A DNA stretch of 64,000 nucleotides from Spirosoma fluviale (lineage in GTDB: Bacteria; Bacteroidota; Bacteroidia; Cytophagales; Cyclobacteriaceae), in the NCBI GenBank assembly GCA_945868725.1, contig CAMBMU010000003.1:1-64000 (forward strand), written 5' to 3'. Made by a program: the position numbers and the translations under genes. The first letter of the stretch is position 1. Each line of letters begins with the position of its first letter. Of the stretch, positions 28,198 through 39,360 are shown piece after piece. A model generated the notes under the pieces. It was given only the letters and a program-made list of their open reading frames with translations, did not search any database and was not told where the DNA came from.

Positions 28198-31100
28198 TTA
28201 CTTGGGTAAAGGAAGCGCACTTGCCTCTCCTTTGTAGTTGATTTTCGTGGCTGATTTTAGTCCTAGAGGCAAGTGAATCGTACGACTGGATTGCGAACCA
28301 AAGCCCGCTCCATAGCTCGTGTCGATCCGTTGTTTTTTGCCGTTGGCGAGCACTAACTCCACTGCCATCGCATCGGCAGGAACCTGCAAGACTCTAGTTT
28401 CCTGCTGCTTTGCCGAAAAGGCTAGCAGTTTGGATCGGTTTTGTGAAGCAACATACAGGGCTTCCCCCCCGCCCCTAGCAAGTTTGACCAAGGCCTTGGC
28501 ATCTCCAGGGACTACAAAACCACTTTCCCGTGCAGGAACAGGCACAAAACCACCTTTTCCATCTCCAAGAAATACCCAACCCAGAGCCGCATCCAGCCTT
28601 CCAATAAACACCTCGTTCCCATAATCATTCCCTACCATCACCAGGTCTGTAAACCCATCGCCATTGACATCTTCAGCTACGATTCCATTCATAGGGGCAA
28701 TTTGAGCCTGCCAAGGAAGTTCGTGTAAGGTGAATTTTCCATTGCCTAGGTTTTCTACCCAAACAGAGCGGTCGCTGTTTCCGATTAATCTCTTTGCATC
28801 CTTCTTCTCCTCTTCGGTAAAGAAGGTCTGCTCCGTACTCAAGGCAAAGTGTTTGTATCGATCAAATTTTCGTCTAAACAAGGGGCTTTGCCCCATCAAA
28901 TCGTCCCAGAAATGGGTAGGATAAGCTTGGTAGCCTCCTCCGATTTTATCTTTGTAGAATGCAAAAGCCACCGGATCCACGGAGCCATTGGCATCAAAAT
29001 CCTTAGCATATAGGGTATAAGGTCGGTCGGCAGAGGGAGCGAAAGCATTGTTGGTACCTAGGTTGCCCACCACCCAGTCGGTATCCCCATCCTGATCCAA
29101 GTCGGCACTCGAGATGGAATTCCACCAGCCCAGGTAATTTTCCAATCCAGTAGCGGTAGCCAATTCAAATCGAGTTCCCGTATTCACCAATACTGTGATC
29201 GGCATGAGTTCCCCCACCAAGACCAAGTCCACCTTCCCATCTTTGTTTACATCCGACCAGAGGGCATCCGTAATCATCCCCAATTGATCTAGCTGTGGCA
29301 GCCACTTTTGTGTAGCATCCACCAGCTTCCCATTTTCATTTTTCAAAAAGACACTTTTCTCCGGGAGTGGGTATTGTCCAATAGGGCTTCTACCCCCTAC
29401 AAATACGTCCATATATCCATCCCCATCAACATCTGCTCCCCTTGCCACTGAACCATTACTAGCTAAAGTCGGCGCATTGGGATCAAGGCTAAACGTGCCC
29501 TTTCCATTGTTTAGAAATATACGATCCTTGTATTCGGGAGCATTGGGAACAAACTCAGCACTACCCGAAACAAGATATAGGTCCAAATCCTGGTCCTTAT
29601 CCAAATCAACTAGAAGGATTCCGGTTAGCTCTTGGGTAATCGCTTCCCCGGCGGGGAGCAATGCTTTTTGAGTAAAGGTGCCATCTTGGTTTTGACTGTA
29701 CCAAATCGGGGCAAACCCAGACGAAGAACCTACTACCAGATCTTCTCTCCCATCCCCATTCAAATCTCCTACGGCGAGTGGAGGCCCAAACTGCGAAAGT
29801 TTATGCGGTAGCGTACGCTGTAAGTTGTAGTCGATTTTATCTTGTTCTAGGTGGATAAAATCAATTCCCAAAGCGGTAGAAACTTCGTCAAAAAGTTGGT
29901 TTCCTGGAGCTAATTCTTCTACTGCAACTGACTTTGTCCCCGGACTAGCCTTACTATAAGCCAAGGAGAGTACTTGGTTGACAGGTACTTGCTTTAGATT
30001 GTGGACTTTACCATCTGGCCACTTCACGATAAGTTCCTCCAGCACAGCTGCTGAATCCAAGCCAAAATGGACAATGGGTTCTGTGGAGGACATGTAGCCT
30101 CGAACCACCTGCATTTCTTGGTACGCCATCTTCCCTTTACCCCACTTCGCCCAGACTTTTGCTCCCAAAGCCTGCGGGTTGTTTTTAGGACCTTCTAGTT
30201 TAATTCTTAGGTAGCTAGGTGCCTTTTTTTGTTGATTTAGCTTGTTTTCAAATACAAAGGCAGGGTCGTTGATATTGTTGACCACATAATCCAAGTCTCC
30301 ATCCAAGTCCAGATCCAAAATTACCGCACCATTGGAAAAGGAGGGCTGATCGAGTCCCCATGCGTCCCCCACATCCTCGAAAGAAAGGTTTTGTACCTGC
30401 TTGTAGGCATAGTTTGGGATTTTTACGATGGGGATGGAATCCAACAATTGCCGTGCAGAGGCAATGTTGCCTACATCTGCTCGATAATTGGCAAAATCTT
30501 TATCGGTAATGTCTCTTGGAAATCCATTGGTGATCAGGAGATCTCGATTGCCATCGTTGTCCATATCAGCAAACAAGGGTGCCCAGCTCCAGTCGGTTTG
30601 GTATACTCCTGCTAGCATCCCCACCTCACTGAATGGGAGGCCAGGTCCATTGTTGAGCTGCAGCATGTTGCGTACGTATTGGTACTCGTAACCAAACTCC
30701 TCGTTATTGAGGTAAGTCTGGTACACATTCTTTCCGATGGTGGTTTTTTTGCGGTAGCTATCCTCGCCGAGCATGTCGATGGTGATGAGATCTGGAAGCC
30801 CGTCGTTATTGACATCCGACATATCAGAGCCCATGGAAAATTGGCTTTGGTGCCTCAAAAAGTCCTTGGTTTGATTCGTGAAGGTGCCGTTTTGGTTATT
30901 GATGTAGAGAATGTCGTTGGTGATGTAATCGTTGCTCACGTAGATGTCTGGCCAACCGTCGTTGTTGACATCTCCAATAGCTAGACCCAAACCAAAGCCC
31001 TCGTAGGTAATTCCCGCTTCAAGCGTCACGTTGGTGAAGGTCCCGTCCCCATTATTTCGGTAAAAAGAATCGTTGTTGATGGCCGAACCATCGGTCACTT

Positions 31101-31719
31101 TTGCCCTAAAGTTAGTGGGCTTAGCTGCCAATTGCTCGTTGTTGAGGACATACAAGTCCAAATCTCCGTCAAGATCATAATCGAGGAAGGCAGCCCCCAT
31201 GGAATTGCCAGGGTCAGCGATGCCGTACTGACTAGCCATTTCCTTAAAACTTATTTTGCCTTCCGCATCTTTTCCTTGGTTGACGAAAAGCAAGTTATTC
31301 CGCTCCCCAGGACCTTTTTTCATGGCTGTAGCCACATAGATATCTGGCCAACCGTCTTGGTTGATGTCTACGATAACAGATCCCGTACACCATCTGTTTT
31401 CTGCCAGGATACCTGCCTCCTCGGAGACATCGGTAAATGAAAATTCCCCTTGGTTGAGGTAGAGTCGGTTGGCAACTTGATTGCCCGTAAAAAAGAGATC
31501 TGGAAGGCCATTCTGATCAAAATCTGCCGTAGCCACACCGCCTCCATTAAAAATATATTCGTCGGTGAGGATATTGAAGCTATCCGACTCTACGATCTGA
31601 TTGGCAAAGGTAATCCCCGTTTCTTCCGAAGATTTAAGTTCAAAGAGCGTTTGCTCTTGCTGGCAAGACACCAAATGCGCAGCAATTAGTACAGCTAGAA
31701 GAAGGGATGGAATTCTCAT
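28198..31719 (-). CDS. FG-GAP/VCBS and ASPIC/UnbV-domain outer-membrane lipoprotein
   Basis: Many DxDxDGxxDL repeats; SAAVLEELIVKWPDGKVHNLKQVPVNQVL (UnbV-like). Confidence 0.9.
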   Translation of the reverse strand: MRIPSLLLAVLIAAHLVSCQQEQTLFELKSSEETGITFANQIVESDSFNILTDEYIFNGGGVATADFDQNGLPDLFFTGNQVANRLYLNQGEFSFTDVSEEAGILAENRWCTGSVIVDINQDGWPDIYVATAMKKGPGERNNLLFVNQGKDAEGKISFKEMASQYGIADPGNSMGAAFLDYDLDGDLDLYVLNNEQLAAKPTNFRAKVTDGSAINNDSFYRNNGDGTFTNVTLEAGITYEGFGLGLAIGDVNNDGWPDIYVSNDYITNDILYINNQNGTFTNQTKDFLRHQSQFSMGSDMSDVNNDGLPDLITIDMLGEDSYRKKTTIGKNVYQTYLNNEEFGYEYQYVRNMLQLNNGPGLPFSEVGMLAGVYQTDWSWAPLFADMDNDGNRDLLITNGFPRDITDKDFANYRADVGNIASARQLLDSIPIVKIPNYAYKQVQNLSFEDVGDAWGLDQPSFSNGAVILDLDLDGDLDYVVNNINDPAFVFENKLNQQKKAPSYLRIKLEGPKNNPQALGAKVWAKWGKGKMAYQEMQVVRGYMSSTEPIVHFGLDSAAVLEELIVKWPDGKVHNLKQVPVNQVLSLAYSKASPGTKSVAVEELAPGNQLFDEVSTALGIDFIHLEQDKIDYNLQRTLPHKLSQFGPPLAVGDLNGDGREDLVVGSSSGFAPIWYSQNQDGTFTQKALLPAGEAITQELTGILLVDLDKDQDLDLYLVSGSAEFVPNAPEYKDRIFLNNGKGTFSLDPNAPTLASNGSVARGADVDGDGYMDVFVGGRSPIGQYPLPEKSVFLKNENGKLVDATQKWLPQLDQLGMITDALWSDVNKDGKVDLVLVGELMPITVLVNTGTRFELATATGLENYLGWWNSISSADLDQDGDTDWVVGNLGTNNAFAPSADRPYTLYAKDFDANGSVDPVAFAFYKDKIGGGYQAYPTHFWDDLMGQSPLFRRKFDRYKHFALSTEQTFFTEEEKKDAKRLIGNSDRSVWVENLGNGKFTLHELPWQAQIAPMNGIVAEDVNGDGFTDLVMVGNDYGNEVFIGRLDAALGWVFLGDGKGGFVPVPARESGFVVPGDAKALVKLARGGGEALYVASQNRSKLLAFSAKQQETRVLQVPADAMAVELVLANGKKQRIDTSYGAGFGSQSSRTIHLPLGLKSATKINYKGEASALPLPK

Positions 31720-31798
31720 TAAGGAAAGGGGGAATTAGAAGTAGAAAATTACATTTTCCCAAGTGGAAAAAAAAGGATTGGATAGCAAACAAAAAAAA

Positions 31799-31827
31799 AG
31801 AGAAGGCCGAAAGACCTTCTCTTTTTA
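31799..31827. terminator. Terminator-like hairpin between susD-like and FG-GAP genes
   Basis: AGAGAAGG-ccgaaaga-CCTTCTCT flanked by A9 and T5. Confidence 0.7.
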
Positions 31828-31846
31828 CTCGTATTGTATTGTGGAA

Positions 31847-33577
31847 TTAGAATCCTGGGTTTTGAACCAAGATATCCTTTCCTACAAGGTCAATTTGATC
31901 TTGAGGGATTGGAACCCACTTGAACTTATCGGAATACTTAGATCCACCTAGAGCAGAAGTAAGTTTAGGTCCATCGTAAGCAAAGTAGAAATCCAATTCA
32001 GCCTGTGCAGTTCCCCAACGCTGAAAGTCATAGAAACGGTGACCTTCCATACCCAACTCCAATAGACGCTCGTGACGAACTGCCAATCTAGCAGTGTCCT
32101 TACTTGTCCAAGCAGCAGTATACGTACTGATCTTATAGTTAGCAGCAATAGAACCGTCCTTTCTTTTAATGAAGGAATTGATTGCTCTAGTGCGAACTCT
32201 GTTCACATACTCCCGTGCTTTTTCCAAGCTACCTACTTCGATTTCAGCCTCAGCAGCGAGCAATAGCACGTCTGCAAAGCGGATGATCATGAAGTTGATA
32301 CCGGTATAACCCGGAGTCCAAGAAGAGTTATCTTGGATAGTACCTACTTCTGACTTAGCATACACATATTTCTTAGGAGAGTAAGGTCCTGCGTTTGGCT
32401 GGTTACGAATCCAAGCTTGACCTGGGTGATCCATCCAATCCAAATAAGGAATACCTCTACGACCTACCGTATGATCCAAACGAGGATCAAGTTCTCCTGC
32501 ATCTGGAGTAAAAGATGCACCAGAAGCTACATCCATATCGTTCTTCACCTGGTTTGCACCGGTGTTGTACGTCTTATCCAAAAGTGGAAGACCATCCTTA
32601 GTTCTGAATGCATTCACGAAGGTGAAGCTTGGCTGGAAGAATCCACAGCAGTTACCTGGACCATCAGGGCCGGTATTGTAAGGGAAGTTCAAGTCAAACT
32701 CAGGGTTTGCGTTGTTTACAGAGCCAGTGTTGGCAGCAGACTGATAGGCCCAGATAGATTCCTGGTGGTTATCATTCTTGCCACGGAACATGTCCTCGTA
32801 GTAAGGAACCAAGTTGTACTTCAATCCATTTGAAGTCACACCATTGGCGATCACGTCATCAAATAACGCTTTTGCTTTTCCATACTCCTTGGTGTACATG
32901 TAAACCTTAGCTAAGTAAGTCTTCGCTGCCCATACGTTTACTCTACCTACTTGAGGTTGAGTCACAGGAAGCTTAGAGATCGCATACTCCAAATCTGCAA
33001 TGATGAAAGGCCACATTGGCTTGTCATTCTTTACTTTTTCCAAGCCAGAACCGTAATCTACAGTTTCGTCCACATAGGGAACCTTGTCGTAGTCACGAGT
33101 AAGCTCAAAGTAAAAATGTGCTCTCAAGAATCTTGCCTGAGCAGAAAGACGAGCCTGATCTGTAGCAACCACGGTTGCTCCAGCTTTGGTCAACAGTCTC
33201 AACACGTTGTTGGCTCTAGCGATACCTTCGTAAGCCACTGCATACTTTGCTCCAATATCACCTCCAGCAGCGTTGTTTTCAAAACGCTGAATTGGGTTGA
33301 TTGTCGTAAAGTCACCTGGGTCAGTGCCTTTGTTGGCCTCACCACCTCTAATACTACCCCACACCCAGTTGGATGGAGATCCTAATCTGTTGCCACGTCC
33401 GTTAACTTGGGAGTATGCCGCGATCAATGATGCATCTAAGCCAGCTAAAGTAGATAGCTGGGCTTCAGCCAATTGGCCAACCGGCGGGACTTCCAAAAAC
33501 TCCTCGCTACAACTCACTGCTACGAGCATCACTCCGGATGCGAGCAGAGCACCGATTTTTAATTTGAAATTGTTCAT
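31847..33577 (-). CDS. RagB/SusD family nutrient uptake outer membrane protein
   Basis: CSEEFLEVPPVGQLAEAQL lipobox region; AKTYLAKVYMYTKEYGKAKALFDDVI; RHERLLELGMEGHRFYDFQRWG. Confidence 0.96.
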   Translation of the reverse strand: MNNFKLKIGALLASGVMLVAVSCSEEFLEVPPVGQLAEAQLSTLAGLDASLIAAYSQVNGRGNRLGSPSNWVWGSIRGGEANKGTDPGDFTTINPIQRFENNAAGGDIGAKYAVAYEGIARANNVLRLLTKAGATVVATDQARLSAQARFLRAHFYFELTRDYDKVPYVDETVDYGSGLEKVKNDKPMWPFIIADLEYAISKLPVTQPQVGRVNVWAAKTYLAKVYMYTKEYGKAKALFDDVIANGVTSNGLKYNLVPYYEDMFRGKNDNHQESIWAYQSAANTGSVNNANPEFDLNFPYNTGPDGPGNCCGFFQPSFTFVNAFRTKDGLPLLDKTYNTGANQVKNDMDVASGASFTPDAGELDPRLDHTVGRRGIPYLDWMDHPGQAWIRNQPNAGPYSPKKYVYAKSEVGTIQDNSSWTPGYTGINFMIIRFADVLLLAAEAEIEVGSLEKAREYVNRVRTRAINSFIKRKDGSIAANYKISTYTAAWTSKDTARLAVRHERLLELGMEGHRFYDFQRWGTAQAELDFYFAYDGPKLTSALGGSKYSDKFKWVPIPQDQIDLVGKDILVQNPGF

Positions 33578-33629
33578 TTATTTAATCAATTATATGTCTA
33601 TAACTCGATTTAAAATTAATTGTTTAAGC

Positions 33630-36600
33630 TTAGAAGCTCAAATTAAGACCGAAAGTCCAACCTCTAGTAACTGGGTAGTTACCAACGTCAATACCGAAAG
33701 TCAAGTCAGCGTCACCACCGACTGCAGGATCCAATCCTTCGTAACCTGTCAAGGTGAATAAGTTGTTCACAGAACCAAATACTCTCAGTCTTTCCATCTT
33801 CAACTTCTCCAATACGCTTGCAGGAGCAGAATAACCAAGGGTCAAGTTCTGCAATCTCAAGTAAGATCCATCCTCAATGTAAGACGAGTTGGCTACGTTG
33901 GAGTTAGAGAAGTTAGACACACGCTCTACGATTGGAATAGTTGCATCCAAGTTTTGAGGAGTCCATGCTTCAAGCAATCTCTTTGACTTAGCTGCACCTT
34001 CGAAAGTCTGGTTGAAGTCCGTGAACCAACGAGATTGGTTCCAGATTTCGTTACCGATAGAAGTATACAAGTACGCAGAGATATCAAATCCTTTGTATCC
34101 TAAGGTAAAGTTCATACCACCTGTGAAATCAGGAACTGGATTACCTAAGAACACACGGTCAGCAGGAGTGATTGTTCCATCCTTATTTACGTCTTCAAAC
34201 TTGAAACGACCTGGAGCTTTACCGTCCTGAACAGCATGCTTAGACACATCTTCTGCATTGCGGAACAACCCAAGGGTATTGTATCCAAAGAAGGAAGAAA
34301 GTGGCTGACCAACCGCATTACGGATAGGCTGAATACCTCTGTAAGAAGGGTTAACAGACGTGATGAAACTCAAGCCAGGAGCAAGCGCAACGATCTCATT
34401 CTTCAAAGTTGAAGCTGTTACAGTCAATTCATAGGTCAAGTCTGTCGTCAAGTTACCTCTGGTTGTTACCAAAAGGTCAAGACCTCTGTTCAACATCTCT
34501 CCAATATTTACTGCTGGAGGCGAAGCGTTGTTACCTGCAGTCAAAGGAATTGGAACTGTAAACAACAAATCTTTGGTGTCCTTTCTCCACCAGTCGAAGA
34601 TTATATCTAAACGACCGTTGTAGAAGGTACCATCAAAACCAATGTTCTGAGTTACAGCAGTTTCCCACTGTGCGTTCGGGTTACCGATACGAGATCTTCT
34701 GAAACCAATAAGAGCACCTGAGTTAGAACCGGTGATATCGTAAGAAGAAGATCCTATATCACCTGCAAACAAAGAATACTGGTTGTTTGGATCTACGTTG
34801 TTGGAGTTACCCATCTCTCCCCAGCCACCACGGATCTTCAAATCGTCGATCCAAGTAGCGCCTTGTAGGAAAGATTCAGAGGAAACTCTCCAAGCAGCAG
34901 AGAATGCAGGGAATACACCATATCGAGCATTCTCACCAAAGCGAGAAGAACCGTCACGACGAACAACCGCACTCACGATGTACTTGTCGTCGAAGGTGTA
35001 ACGCAACTGGCCAAAGTAGGAGTTAAAGTTTACTCCTTTAAACTGGTTGGAGTTTACTTGACGTGTACCTACTGGCAAGTTAGAAATGGTGATAAAGTTA
35101 GGATCTGTAGAGAAAGGATTCTGACCTACAGCACTCATACCTCTACCAGCACCAGAGTTCAAAGCTTCTTGACCTGCCAAGAAATTGAAATCATGCTTGC
35201 CAATCTTCTTCTTGTAAGACAAGGTGTTGGTGAACGTCCAGGCAAAAGAGAAACCTGCTCCTTCACTGTATCCGAAAGCAGAGTTGTTTTCAGAGTTTTC
35301 GTACTGAAGGCGGGAATAATCCCAGAAGTAGAAGTTGTTGTACTGACCACCTGCGGAAGTTCTGAAAGTCAAGTCATCGATGATGTCCCACTCTGCATAC
35401 ACGTTACCGAAGGCATTTGCGTTGAAGTTTCTATTGTTCAATAGACCTTCACGGTTAGCCACAGGGTTTCTTGGGTTGTTGAAACCTCTAGAAGCAGTAC
35501 CTGCATAGCCACCAAACTCGTCAAAGACAGGAATGATGGATGGCATACGGAAGGCCTGAAGGATATCGTTTTCGTCATCAGATACACCTCGTCCGCCAGT
35601 TCCCCCTTGCTGACCCAATACCTGACGGTAGGTAGCCTGGAAGTTTTGGCCGATACGGATACGCTTGGTTACATCAAATTCAGAGTTGGCACGCAAAGAG
35701 TATCTTTTGAATTCGTTACCGACCATGATACCAGACTGATCCTGGACACCCAAACCGATGTAAAATCTTGAAGTCTCAGAACCTCCATTGAAGCCCAAAG
35801 AATGTCTAGAAACTGGCGCAAAACGAGTCAATTCACCATACCAATCAGTACCTTCTCCAGTTACGGCTCTGGTCAACTGACGGATAGATCCTGCAGCAGG
35901 ATTGGTATTGTACCAAGCTCTTTGCTGTTCGATTTGAGAAGCCGTTAACGGGCCTGGCTGACCAGAAAGTACGCTGAATGCTCCTGTAGAGCTTTGGCTA
36001 ATTGAACTCAAATAGTAAGGCATTACAGGAGTAGCACCTGTACCGAATTGTGGGTGTCCATAAGCTGGAGCACGGCCCTGCAAGGCAGCTGTGTTTTTCT
36101 CAGCTAACCAAGTAATATCAGCATAACCTTGTGGGTTCAACATGTCCAAACCTTTGCCTGGATCTGTAGTACCATACATACCGCTGTAATCTACACGCAA
36201 TTTTTTGCCTCTTGAACCACGCTTAGTAGTGTAAACGATAACGCCGTTAGCTGCACGAGCACCGTAGATAGAAGCCGCAGCCGCATCTTTCAATACTGTG
36301 GTAGACTCGATGTCATCAGGATTCAAGAAATCTGTAGATCCAGTAGGCACTCCATCGACAATGTACAAAGGCTCGTTACCACCGAAGGCACCGAAACCAC
36401 GTACACGAATGATAGAAGAAGTACCAGGCTGACCGTTGGTAATTACAGTTACACCAGAAACACGACCTTGAAGGGTCTGCTCGATGTTACCTGTAGGGAT
36501 TACAGTCAAATCTTTAGGGCTAACTGTAGAGATCGCACCGGTCGTCTCTCTTCTGGAGTCGATAGAGTAACCTGTTACAACTAGTTCGGTAAGCGTTCTT

Positions 36601-36902
36601 TCGTCTGGCTTCAACGAAACGTCAACTACGCTTCTAGCTCCTACCAATTGCTCGGTAGAAGTATAGCCAATGAAAGAGAAGACCAAAGTAGCTTGGTCAT
36701 TAGGAACATTTAGGGAATATTTCCCGTCAATGTTGGTGGCAGTACCTGTGGTTGTACCCTTTACAAGGATAGAAACACCCGGAAGGCCCATGCCAAATTC
36801 GTCTAGTACTGTACCAGTCACCGTTTTCTGCGCGTAGGCAGCGGAAACAGAAAGTACCAAGAGCGTAAGGCACACACTTAGGATTTTGTAAATTTTTTTC
36901 AT
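33630..36902 (-). CDS. SusC/RagA family TonB-linked outer membrane protein
   Basis: VTGTVLDEFGMGLPGVSILVKGTTTGT; plug VRGFGAFGGNEPLYIVDGVP; KDAAAASIYGARAANGVI. Start trimmed to MKKIYKILSVCLTLL. Confidence 0.96.
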   Translation of the reverse strand: MKKIYKILSVCLTLLVLSVSAAYAQKTVTGTVLDEFGMGLPGVSILVKGTTTGTATNIDGKYSLNVPNDQATLVFSFIGYTSTEQLVGARSVVDVSLKPDERTLTELVVTGYSIDSRRETTGAISTVSPKDLTVIPTGNIEQTLQGRVSGVTVITNGQPGTSSIIRVRGFGAFGGNEPLYIVDGVPTGSTDFLNPDDIESTTVLKDAAAASIYGARAANGVIVYTTKRGSRGKKLRVDYSGMYGTTDPGKGLDMLNPQGYADITWLAEKNTAALQGRAPAYGHPQFGTGATPVMPYYLSSISQSSTGAFSVLSGQPGPLTASQIEQQRAWYNTNPAAGSIRQLTRAVTGEGTDWYGELTRFAPVSRHSLGFNGGSETSRFYIGLGVQDQSGIMVGNEFKRYSLRANSEFDVTKRIRIGQNFQATYRQVLGQQGGTGGRGVSDDENDILQAFRMPSIIPVFDEFGGYAGTASRGFNNPRNPVANREGLLNNRNFNANAFGNVYAEWDIIDDLTFRTSAGGQYNNFYFWDYSRLQYENSENNSAFGYSEGAGFSFAWTFTNTLSYKKKIGKHDFNFLAGQEALNSGAGRGMSAVGQNPFSTDPNFITISNLPVGTRQVNSNQFKGVNFNSYFGQLRYTFDDKYIVSAVVRRDGSSRFGENARYGVFPAFSAAWRVSSESFLQGATWIDDLKIRGGWGEMGNSNNVDPNNQYSLFAGDIGSSSYDITGSNSGALIGFRRSRIGNPNAQWETAVTQNIGFDGTFYNGRLDIIFDWWRKDTKDLLFTVPIPLTAGNNASPPAVNIGEMLNRGLDLLVTTRGNLTTDLTYELTVTASTLKNEIVALAPGLSFITSVNPSYRGIQPIRNAVGQPLSSFFGYNTLGLFRNAEDVSKHAVQDGKAPGRFKFEDVNKDGTITPADRVFLGNPVPDFTGGMNFTLGYKGFDISAYLYTSIGNEIWNQSRWFTDFNQTFEGAAKSKRLLEAWTPQNLDATIPIVERVSNFSNSNVANSSYIEDGSYLRLQNLTLGYSAPASVLEKLKMERLRVFGSVNNLFTLTGYEGLDPAVGGDADLTFGIDVGNYPVTRGWTFGLNLSF

Positions 36903-37448
36903 AAACATAGATAGATTGGGTAACAAGATTAATCTCAATAACCTGTTTGTTAATTGAAAATGCAATCGTTTCCGATTATTATTAAACTAGTTGCAAAAGC
37001 GATTCCTTGATTTTTTTTTTTGGAAATTCTTTTGCGCCTATACCTGGTCAAATGACCCGCGAACTGAAAAAAACCGATAGGTTTAGCATCGGTCGATACT
37101 AGGTGAGAGAAGGAAATTAATTAAGCAAATTTACTCATAGGCTGGTTTTTTGGGTTTGGTTGTCACTTCTCGACTGCCAATGTTAAATAATCTTAAAGAA
37201 AAAACAAACAAGAAGAGTCAAATAAAATTTGCAAAACAAGAAAAAAATCACCTTGTCACCTATTTATACCCTTCAAATAAGGATTCTAACTTTTTTCCTC
37301 CGATACAGCAGGACGCCAAAGTCACCTTAATTTAACATTGCGACAACGAAAAAAGAGGGGCAAATCCTGCCTGACTTCTTCACAAAAAAAAATTTAATCT
37401 TGATTTAATTTAACGGATTGCGATCACTTGCCTTTTCCCCAAATGCAA

Positions 37449-37475
37449 AAAAAACACCAGTTGAAGTTCAACTGG
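37449..37475 (-). terminator. Intrinsic terminator for the OmpA/TPR gene
   Basis: Minus strand CCAGTTGAACTTCAACTGG-TG-TTTTTTTT. Confidence 0.72.
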
Positions 37476-37568
37476 ATAAGCTGTAAACCCTGGTCTGTGA
37501 ACGGTTACCTGCGGTGCTGAACCCGCCTATTGAGCCAAGGCCTACTTGCGGATTTCCATCGAATGCTT

Positions 37569-39344
37569 TTAGTCGAAAAATTGGCTGAAGATGGGATCCG
37601 CGGCTATTTTTTGCTTCAACCCAATTTTGGCAGTGATTGTCTTTTCCAAGTAAAAACTAGCTGACTCCAGCTGTCCCAATTCCATCGCCACCAAAGCCAA
37701 ACCATAATAACCATAGCCAAATTCCCTCTGCGCAAGCACAGAAGCCTCAAAAGCGGCATTAGCGCCCTGGTAGTCTCCAATTAGATGGAATGCAAGTCCT
37801 TTATTAAACCAATCCTCTGCAGATACCATTGGATAGCCAAATCGCAAAAGTGCCAACTTGTAATCTCCACGCTGTACATCCAGCGCTCCCCTCAAGGATT
37901 CAATTGCATGGAAAAGGGGAGCATCTCCCTTGGCCAATACAGAAGCTTCGGAAAGGATTTTATAGGCTTCCCAGAATTCGCCTTGCAGCACTTTGAGTTG
38001 CCCTTGATTGTATAGCCCCAAGGGGGTCACTTGCATTCGATTGGCCTCCTCCAGCAATCGAGCTGCTTCGTCCCACAACACTGCTCTCGATTCATTATCC
38101 TCCAGTTCCTGCCCTTGCCGCATCCGAACAACTGCCAAATTGATATAGGGAGCTGGGTTTGCAAACCATTTAATCATGGAGGCATATAAAAATGCCTTCT
38201 CATCTAAACTAGGAGTTGCTGCGGCAGCAAGCGACCAATCTGCATAGGAGAGCTTGTTTTTACCCCCAGTTGCCAGGGACTCTCTTAGAAGATTCTTCTT
38301 TTGCCTATCCAAACCCACATAAGGCTTGGCCGTAAGTTCCACGAGCGCCGAGCGCAGCTTTGGATAAATAGCTGCTGCTACCGCTTCAAAGTCTGGAATG
38401 GCTTTTATCCGAAGTCCTTTTTCAAAATAAGTCCCCTCAGCATCCAGCTCCTTGTAATAACGCGCCTTGGTTTGTTCAGCTATCCCTGCGTAATCGGTAA
38501 GCTGTACCCTAAAGTCAACCCAATCGTTCCAACGGGATTGAAGGTTGATTTGATCTTTAGTGATTCCAGGAAAAAATTCCTGAAGCTTTTGTCCCATTTG
38601 CTCAGCCCGCCGATAGCCTAGCTGACTTGTTCGACCTTCTGCCTGTTCTGGGGACTGCAGTCCTGTAATTTTTAAGGAAATGATCTCTGGGTTTTGTTTT
38701 AAAAAAATCGTGAGCTGCCTTTTGGCTTCTTGATTCTTAGGATCTACTAGCCAATCAGACTTACCGGGTTCAAACTTGAAATAAATCGCCATGGTTTGCT
38801 GATTTACCTCCACCGATTTTTCTGAAAAATCGTATCGGCCCACCCTGGGAATTGTTTCTCCCGGCAAGTATTGTCCAAGACGAACTAGTAGCTGGGGAGT
38901 ATGTACCCCTTTCGCTAGAATTTTTGTCTCTACCGTAGACTTATTTTTGCCGAGAGAAAAATCTAGTAAAAGACTGGCTTCCTCCATCCAAGGTTGGAAG
39001 TAAAGCGTTACCTTTTTTTGAATGATTGTAATTCCAGTCTGATTGTTAAGTGCTATACTTCCCAAATCTAGACTGTCTTGTTTGGCCAGCAACCGAAGTC
39101 GAACCTCGGGCTGTTTGGTGAGAAGACCAGAGCCGGTCACCAGTTTTCCAGAAATCAAAAATCTGATTGAATCTTTTTCCAATCTAAGTTTTTGGGGAAC
39201 AAGCTCAATGGAACCTAAATACTTCAGTGGCGCTTGTTGACTGTACCCCTTTTGTACAGCAAAAAACACAAATACTAAACAAAACAATCTGATAATCAAG
39301 TGAGTTTGTAATCTACTTGTTTTTATTAATACATTTGTATACAT
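37569..39344 (-). CDS. OmpA-like / TPR periplasmic protein
   Basis: MYTNVLIKTSRLQTHLIIRLFCLVFVFFAVQKGYSQ signal; VNQQTMAIYFKFEPGKSDWLVDPKNQEAKRQLTIFLKQNP; C-terminal TPRs. Start trimmed from 39449 because of overlap with the divergent gene. Confidence 0.7.
   Translation of the reverse strand: MYTNVLIKTSRLQTHLIIRLFCLVFVFFAVQKGYSQQAPLKYLGSIELVPQKLRLEKDSIRFLISGKLVTGSGLLTKQPEVRLRLLAKQDSLDLGSIALNNQTGITIIQKKVTLYFQPWMEEASLLLDFSLGKNKSTVETKILAKGVHTPQLLVRLGQYLPGETIPRVGRYDFSEKSVEVNQQTMAIYFKFEPGKSDWLVDPKNQEAKRQLTIFLKQNPEIISLKITGLQSPEQAEGRTSQLGYRRAEQMGQKLQEFFPGITKDQINLQSRWNDWVDFRVQLTDYAGIAEQTKARYYKELDAEGTYFEKGLRIKAIPDFEAVAAAIYPKLRSALVELTAKPYVGLDRQKKNLLRESLATGGKNKLSYADWSLAAAATPSLDEKAFLYASMIKWFANPAPYINLAVVRMRQGQELEDNESRAVLWDEAARLLEEANRMQVTPLGLYNQGQLKVLQGEFWEAYKILSEASVLAKGDAPLFHAIESLRGALDVQRGDYKLALLRFGYPMVSAEDWFNKGLAFHLIGDYQGANAAFEASVLAQREFGYGYYGLALVAMELGQLESASFYLEKTITAKIGLKQKIAADPIFSQFFD
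39305..39337 (+). promoter_or_regulatory. Promoter for the PspC-like gene
   Basis: TTTG-N21-TACATTTG. Confidence 0.55.
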
Positions 39345-39360
39345 CCATTTTGCCCCAACC

